In this document: piece after piece, positions 5,437-7,426 of the stretch | Position numbering within the stretch: the first letter of the stretch is position 1 | Layout of the letters: each line of letters starts with the position of its first letter | Origin: Thermoanaerobacterales bacterium | GTDB taxonomy: Bacteria; Bacillota; Thermosediminibacteria; Thermosediminibacterales; Tepidanaerobacteraceae | NCBI GenBank assembly: GCA_012841995.1 | Contig: DUTQ01000167.1 | Location: 1 to 7,426 of the forward strand | DNA length: 7,426 bases | Direction of reading: 5' to 3' | Translations under genes and position numbers: made by a program | The notes under the pieces: model-generated | The model's database searches: none | Told to the model about the DNA's origin: nothing | What the model saw: only the letters and a program-made list of their open reading frames with translations

Positions 5437-6099
5437 ATGAAGATAGAATTTTTAGGCCATGCAGCTTTTTTGATTACAGAAGGTGATTATACTTTACTTT
5501 TCGACCCTTTTCTAACAGGAAATCCTATGGCTACCAAGAAACCTGAAGAGCTTAAGCCGACACATATCTTTGTATCACATGGCCATTCAGATCACATCGG
5601 GGATGCAATCTTGATTGCCAGAAATTCTAGTGCAAAGGTATATACTATTTTTGAGCTGGAAGAAGTATTTGGCAAACAAGGAGTAGAGATTGAGCCAGGT
5701 AATTTGGGAGGGCGTCTTCCTGCAGAGTTTGGCAGTATAAAGCTAATTCCTGCCTTTCATGGCAGCGGCATAGCAGGTGGCCATGCCTGTGGCTTTGTAG
5801 TAAAATTAAATGATAAAAAAATCTACTTTGCAGGGGATACAGCTCTTTTCGGTGATATGAGCTTGCTCCAAGACGAACAGATAGACCTAGCATTACTTCC
5901 TATAGGTGATGTATTTACAATGGGAATTGAAGATGCGGCAAAGGCAGTGGAAATGATACAACCTAAAAACGTAATCCCAATGCACTACAATACATTTCCA
6001 CCGATTGAAAAAGACCCGGTGGAATTTAAAAAATTAGTGGAAGCCAAGACACAGGCCAAAGTTACTATCATAAAGCCCGGCGAAACAACTGAACTGTAA
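5437..6099 (+). CDS. UPF0173-type metal-dependent hydrolase (metallo-beta-lactamase fold)
   Basis: A cytoplasmic hydrolase of 220 residues, close to the usual length of about 225 for the UPF0173 (YtkL-like) family, whose substrate is not established. The two-metal site is intact: His48, His50, Asp52 and His53 in SHGHSDHIGD, His108 in PAFHGS, Asp134 in AGDTALFGD and His183 in PMHYNTFP. The start MKIEFLGHAAFLI is typical of the family. The frame stays open upstream to 5263, but the ATG at 5437 has GGAGG (5421-5425) 11 bases upstream and begins exactly at the conserved N-terminus, so I reject the extension. It follows tenA on the same strand but has its own promoter and ends at a strong terminator, so it is probably a single-gene unit. 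A link with thiamin is not shown by the sequence, apart from the shared promoter repeat. Confidence 0.94.
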   Translation: MKIEFLGHAAFLITEGDYTLLFDPFLTGNPMATKKPEELKPTHIFVSHGHSDHIGDAILIARNSSAKVYTIFELEEVFGKQGVEIEPGNLGGRLPAEFGSIKLIPAFHGSGIAGGHACGFVVKLNDKKIYFAGDTALFGDMSLLQDEQIDLALLPIGDVFTMGIEDAAKAVEMIQPKNVIPMHYNTFPPIEKDPVEFKKLVEAKTQAKVTIIKPGETTEL

Positions 6100-6111
6100 G
6101 GCATAAAAAAA

Positions 6112-6141
6112 GGCATCTGTTAAAATAACAGGTGCCTTTTT
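6112..6141 (+). terminator. Terminator after the hydrolase gene
   Basis: GGCATCTGTTA (6112-6122) pairs with TAACAGGTGCC (6126-6136), 11 pairs with one G-T, around a 3-nt loop and followed by five T. An A-run just before it may allow termination in both directions. Confidence 0.92.
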
Positions 6142-6176
6142 GAATGATAAGGCCTTGGGGTATGGCTATAAATATA

Positions 6177-6206
6177 TTGTTCAAGCTTGATTAAATATGG
6201 TATTAT
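6177..6206 (+). promoter_or_regulatory. Promoter of the toxin mRNA
   Basis: TATTAT (6201-6206) is preceded by TGG, an extended -10. A weak -35 TTGTTC (6177-6182) lies 18 bases upstream. The predicted start near 6213 begins the leader AAAGTAATCGG, which resembles the predicted start of the antisense RNA. Confidence 0.5.
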
Positions 6207-6241
6207 TTAGGTAAAGTAATCGGATAAGCAGGGTGCGATTG

Positions 6242-6266
6242 CCACTTTCCCTCGTAAGGGAGGTGG
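6242..6266 (+). promoter_or_regulatory. Hairpin sequestering the toxin ribosome binding site
   Basis: CCAC (6242-6245) pairs with GTGG (6263-6266), and TTCCCT (6247-6252) with AGGGAG (6257-6262), one G-T pair and one bulged T, with loop CGTA. The Shine-Dalgarno AAGGGAGGT is almost wholly inside the stem, 5 bases before the ATG. This would hold back translation until the mRNA is refolded or processed, as is usual for type I toxins. Confidence 0.7.
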
Positions 6267-6271
6267 TTGCT

Positions 6272-6352
6272 ATGACTACATACGAAAGTGTCTCTTTGAT
6301 GCTTATGTTCGGAATGTTTGTTATAGTAGTTTTGAAGTTTAAAGAGAAATAA
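6272..6352 (+). CDS. Putative holin-like toxin peptide of a type I toxin-antitoxin locus
   Basis: A 26-residue peptide: polar start MTTYESVS, a hydrophobic membrane segment at about 9-21 (LMLMFGMFVIVVL), then the basic tail KFKEK. The pattern 'YE.LSLML.FGMFVI' is that of the small Firmicute holin-like toxins (Hol_Tox type, related in kind to TxpA). Overproduction of such peptides damages the membrane; in the cell they are held in check by an antisense RNA. The ATG at 6272 is preceded by AAGGGAGGTGG (6256-6266), which is very strong but locked in a hairpin. The gene has its own promoter, is flanked by a terminator on the left, and is overlapped at its 3' end by a convergent RNA. The family assignment rests on pattern recognition of a very short peptide. 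The surrounding RNA architecture supports it. Confidence 0.82.
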   Translation: MTTYESVSLMLMFGMFVIVVLKFKEK

Positions 6353-6433
6353 CCACCCTGCTGACACCAGAGTGGTTATTGTAAAATATTAAACCGTTCT
6401 GGGCAACCGCATCTTGCGGTGCCGATTACCTTT
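6338..6433 (-). ncRNA. Predicted antisense RNA antitoxin
   Basis: A strong promoter (6440-6467) fires leftward toward the toxin gene. The RNA would begin near 6433 with AAAGGTAATCGG and form a 5' hairpin (GGC.ACCGC/GCGGT.GCC, arms 6402-6410 and 6416-6423). It would end at the hairpin 6348-6380 followed by TCTCTTT, about 95 nt in all. It is complementary to the 3' untranslated part and last codons of the toxin mRNA, the arrangement known for TxpA/RatA-type systems. No open reading frame of note lies in it. Its ends are inferred from signals, not observed. Confidence 0.68.
6348..6380 (-). terminator. Terminator of the antisense RNA, within the toxin 3' region
   Basis: AATAACCAC (6348-6356) pairs with GTGGTTATT (6372-6380), then one mismatch and three further pairs, with a 7-nt loop. 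On the minus strand it is followed by TCTCTTT. On the plus strand no T-run follows, so it terminates mainly the leftward RNA. The toxin stop codon (6350-6352) is inside the left arm. Confidence 0.65.
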
Positions 6434-6439
6434 AAATAT

Positions 6440-6467
6440 ATTATAACACAAAACCAAAGGAAGTAAA
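6440..6467 (-). promoter_or_regulatory. Promoter of the antisense RNA
   Basis: Minus-strand TATAAT (6445-6440) is preceded by TGT (extended -10), with TTTACT (6467-6462) as the -35, spacer 16. It has a better -10 than the toxin promoter, as expected if the antitoxin RNA is in excess. Confidence 0.68.
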
Positions 6468-6478
6468 CATGGGATTTG

Positions 6479-6507
6479 TTGAAACTCGATTAAAACTACA
6501 ATATAAT
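6479..6507 (+). promoter_or_regulatory. Promoter of the histidyl-tRNA synthetase unit
   Basis: TTGAAA (6479-6484) and consensus TATAAT (6502-6507), spacer 17. It stands back to back with the antisense promoter, 11 bases apart. The start near 6514 gives a leader of about 97 bases, in which no T-box sequence (AGGGTGGNACCGCG type) is present. Confidence 0.72.
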
Positions 6508-6534
6508 AAGTAACAGTTAACAAAATAAAAAAAT

Positions 6535-6568
6535 ATGGACAATATAACAATAACAATGGACAATATAA
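6535..6568 (+). repeat. 13-bp direct repeat in the hisS leader
   Basis: ATGGACAATATAA occurs at 6535-6547 and again at 6556-6568, with starts 21 bases apart (two helical turns). It is downstream of the predicted start site. The role is unknown: an operator, or a chance duplication in a very AT-rich stretch. Confidence 0.55.
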
Positions 6569-6610
6569 TAAATTGATAAAACAAATCCACTCATATACGG
6601 AGGGAATTAA

Positions 6611-7408
6611 ATGAGTCAAATAGTAAAACCATCTACATTACCGGGCTTTTTAGAGCTCTTGCCCAAAGACCAAATACTGTTTAATAAAATGAAGGATAAG
6701 ATAAGAGATACATATGAAAGCTTTGGTTTCATACCACTAGATACTCCCTTGATAGAAAAGTCAGAGGTGCTTTTGGCAAAGGGAGGCGGAGAAACTGAAA
6801 AACAGATATATCGTTTCACAAAAGGCGATACAGATATGTCACTCCGCTTTGACCTTACGGTTCCCCTTGCAAGATATGTAGCTGAGCACTTTTCAGACCT
6901 GGCATTTCCCTTTAGGCGTTATCATATAGGTAAGGTCTACAGAGGCGAAAAGAGCCAAAAGGGTAGATTTAGGGAATTTTATCAGTGTGATATAGATATT
7001 ATAGGAAATGGCAAATTGAGTATAGTTTATGATGCCGAGATTTTAAGCGTCATATATTCCACATTCAAAAACCTTGGCTTTGAATCATTTACAATCAGAA
7101 TAAACAACAGAAAAATCTTAAACGGATTTTTTAAATCCCAAAATATAGGAAATGTCCCAGAAGTTCTTCGCTCTATAGACAAACTGGAGAAGATCGGGGA
7201 AAGCAATGTAGCAAAAGAACTTAAAGAGCAAGGGATTGATGATGATACAATACACAAAATACTGGAATTTATTAAAATCAAGGGAAACAATGATGAAATA
7301 ATAGATTCACTAAAAGCCCTTTCCATAGAAAATGATTTATTTAAACAGGGATTAGACGAACTAACAAAAGTCATAAATTACATAAGAAATTTCAATGTGC
7401 CTGGTTAG
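6611..7408 (+). CDS. hisS: Histidyl-tRNA synthetase, N-terminal portion (truncated or frameshifted)
   Basis: A class II aminoacyl-tRNA synthetase catalytic domain that would charge tRNA-His with histidine. Start ATG 6611 with GGAGGG (6599-6604) 6 bases upstream. Motif 1 lies at about 34-50 (TYESFGFIPLDTPLIE), followed by GGETEKQIYRF (59-69), LRFDLTVPLARYVA (78-91, the variant seen in eukaryal/archaeal-like HisRS rather than the RPEGT form of Bacillus and E. coli) and motif 2 VYRGEKSQKGRFREF (109-123) with catalytic Arg111. The frame ends at residue 265 with TAG, whereas a full enzyme has about 420. The histidine-binding RGLDYYTG motif, motif 3 and the anticodon-binding domain are missing. HisZ (HisG regulatory subunit) is less likely, because motif 2 and the GETEKQIYRF block are of the synthetase type, and HisZ is also longer than this. 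The window ends 18 bases later, so the continuation cannot be followed. Confidence 0.82.
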   Translation: MSQIVKPSTLPGFLELLPKDQILFNKMKDKIRDTYESFGFIPLDTPLIEKSEVLLAKGGGETEKQIYRFTKGDTDMSLRFDLTVPLARYVAEHFSDLAFPFRRYHIGKVYRGEKSQKGRFREFYQCDIDIIGNGKLSIVYDAEILSVIYSTFKNLGFESFTIRINNRKILNGFFKSQNIGNVPEVLRSIDKLEKIGESNVAKELKEQGIDDDTIHKILEFIKIKGNNDEIIDSLKALSIENDLFKQGLDELTKVINYIRNFNVPG

Positions 7409-7426
7409 ATCTATAGCAAAATTATC

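Larger units (their letters stand above)
6216..6429. repeat. Imperfect 28-bp inverted repeat bracketing the toxin-antitoxin locus
   Basis: Left arm 6216-6243 and right arm 6402-6429 (read on the minus strand) match at 21 of 28 positions without gaps. Eight of eight match at GTAATCGG, 4 of 10 in the middle and 9 of 10 at TGCG(A/G)TTGCC. Each arm starts within a few bases of a predicted transcription start, so the sense and antisense RNAs share a leader. A toxin mRNA reaching 6430 could pair its own two ends. Confidence 0.7.

Noticed and set aside
5645..5893. Minus-strand open frame inside the hydrolase gene
   Set aside because: Antisense shadow of a well-conserved metallo-hydrolase with no start signal.
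6396..6425. ACCGC..GCGGT hairpin upstream of hisS as part of a T-box riboswitch
   Set aside because: It lies upstream of the hisS promoter, no T-box consensus or specifier loop is seen, and the hairpin is better explained as the 5' stem of the antitoxin RNA.
6389..6619. Minus-strand open frame of 76 codons
   Set aside because: It spans two promoters, the antisense RNA and the hisS start; its residue content is low-complexity from AT-rich DNA and no ribosome binding site is seen.
7027..7374. Minus-strand open frame of 115 codons inside hisS
   Set aside because: It lies fully antisense to a conserved coding frame, is Ser/Leu/Phe-rich and resembles no family I know.
1..7426. CRISPR array, tRNA or rRNA genes, insertion sequence or phage genes
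   Set aside because: No regularly spaced repeats, no tRNA-like cloverleaf with a GGTTCGAATCC-type arm, no rRNA blocks and no transposase or integrase motifs were found by reading both strands.

Overview
The window looks like chromosomal DNA of a low-GC Gram-positive bacterium, most likely an anaerobic member of the Clostridia. The reasons are the AT-rich sequence, strong GGAGG-type ribosome binding sites, short A-tract/T-tract terminators, lipoprotein signal peptides, a TPP riboswitch of the Firmicute type and a small holin-like toxin locus of a kind common in Firmicutes. The species cannot be named from this sequence alone.

Layout. Positions 1-123 hold a REP-like palindrome and the terminator of a leftward operon. 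Positions 124-4199 (minus strand) form one tight four-gene operon. In transcription order it encodes a SAM-dependent methyltransferase with a cysteine-rich C-terminal tail, a DUF4213/DUF364 Rossmann protein and two tandem lipoprotein substrate-binding proteins of the FepB/BtuF type. Its promoter (4301-4329) is flanked upstream by two Fur/PerR-like palindromes (4337-4378). No permease or ATPase gene is present between the promoter and the terminator. The operon is therefore a candidate metal- or metal-chelate-handling unit that borrows its ABC transporter from elsewhere.

From 4448 rightward a promoter drives a TPP riboswitch with a clear terminator, followed by tenA (4686-5300), a thiamin-salvage gene. 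A second promoter (5380-5408) precedes a UPF0173-type metallo-beta-lactamase-fold hydrolase (5437-6099), which ends at a strong terminator. The tenA and hydrolase promoters share a perfect 16-bp repeat that runs into the -35 box at the same position in each.

Positions 6177-6467 hold a compact type I toxin-antitoxin locus. It has a 26-residue holin-like membrane peptide gene (6272-6352) with its ribosome binding site in a hairpin, and a convergent antisense RNA from a strong extended -10 promoter at 6440-6467. The sense and antisense transcripts would start with nearly the same leader, because an imperfect 28-bp inverted repeat brackets the locus.

From 6479 another sigma-A-type promoter leads into a histidyl-tRNA synthetase reading frame (6611-7408). 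It contains motifs 1 and 2 but stops at 265 residues, before the histidine-binding HisA motif and motif 3. It is therefore truncated or frameshifted, and the window ends 18 bases after the stop.
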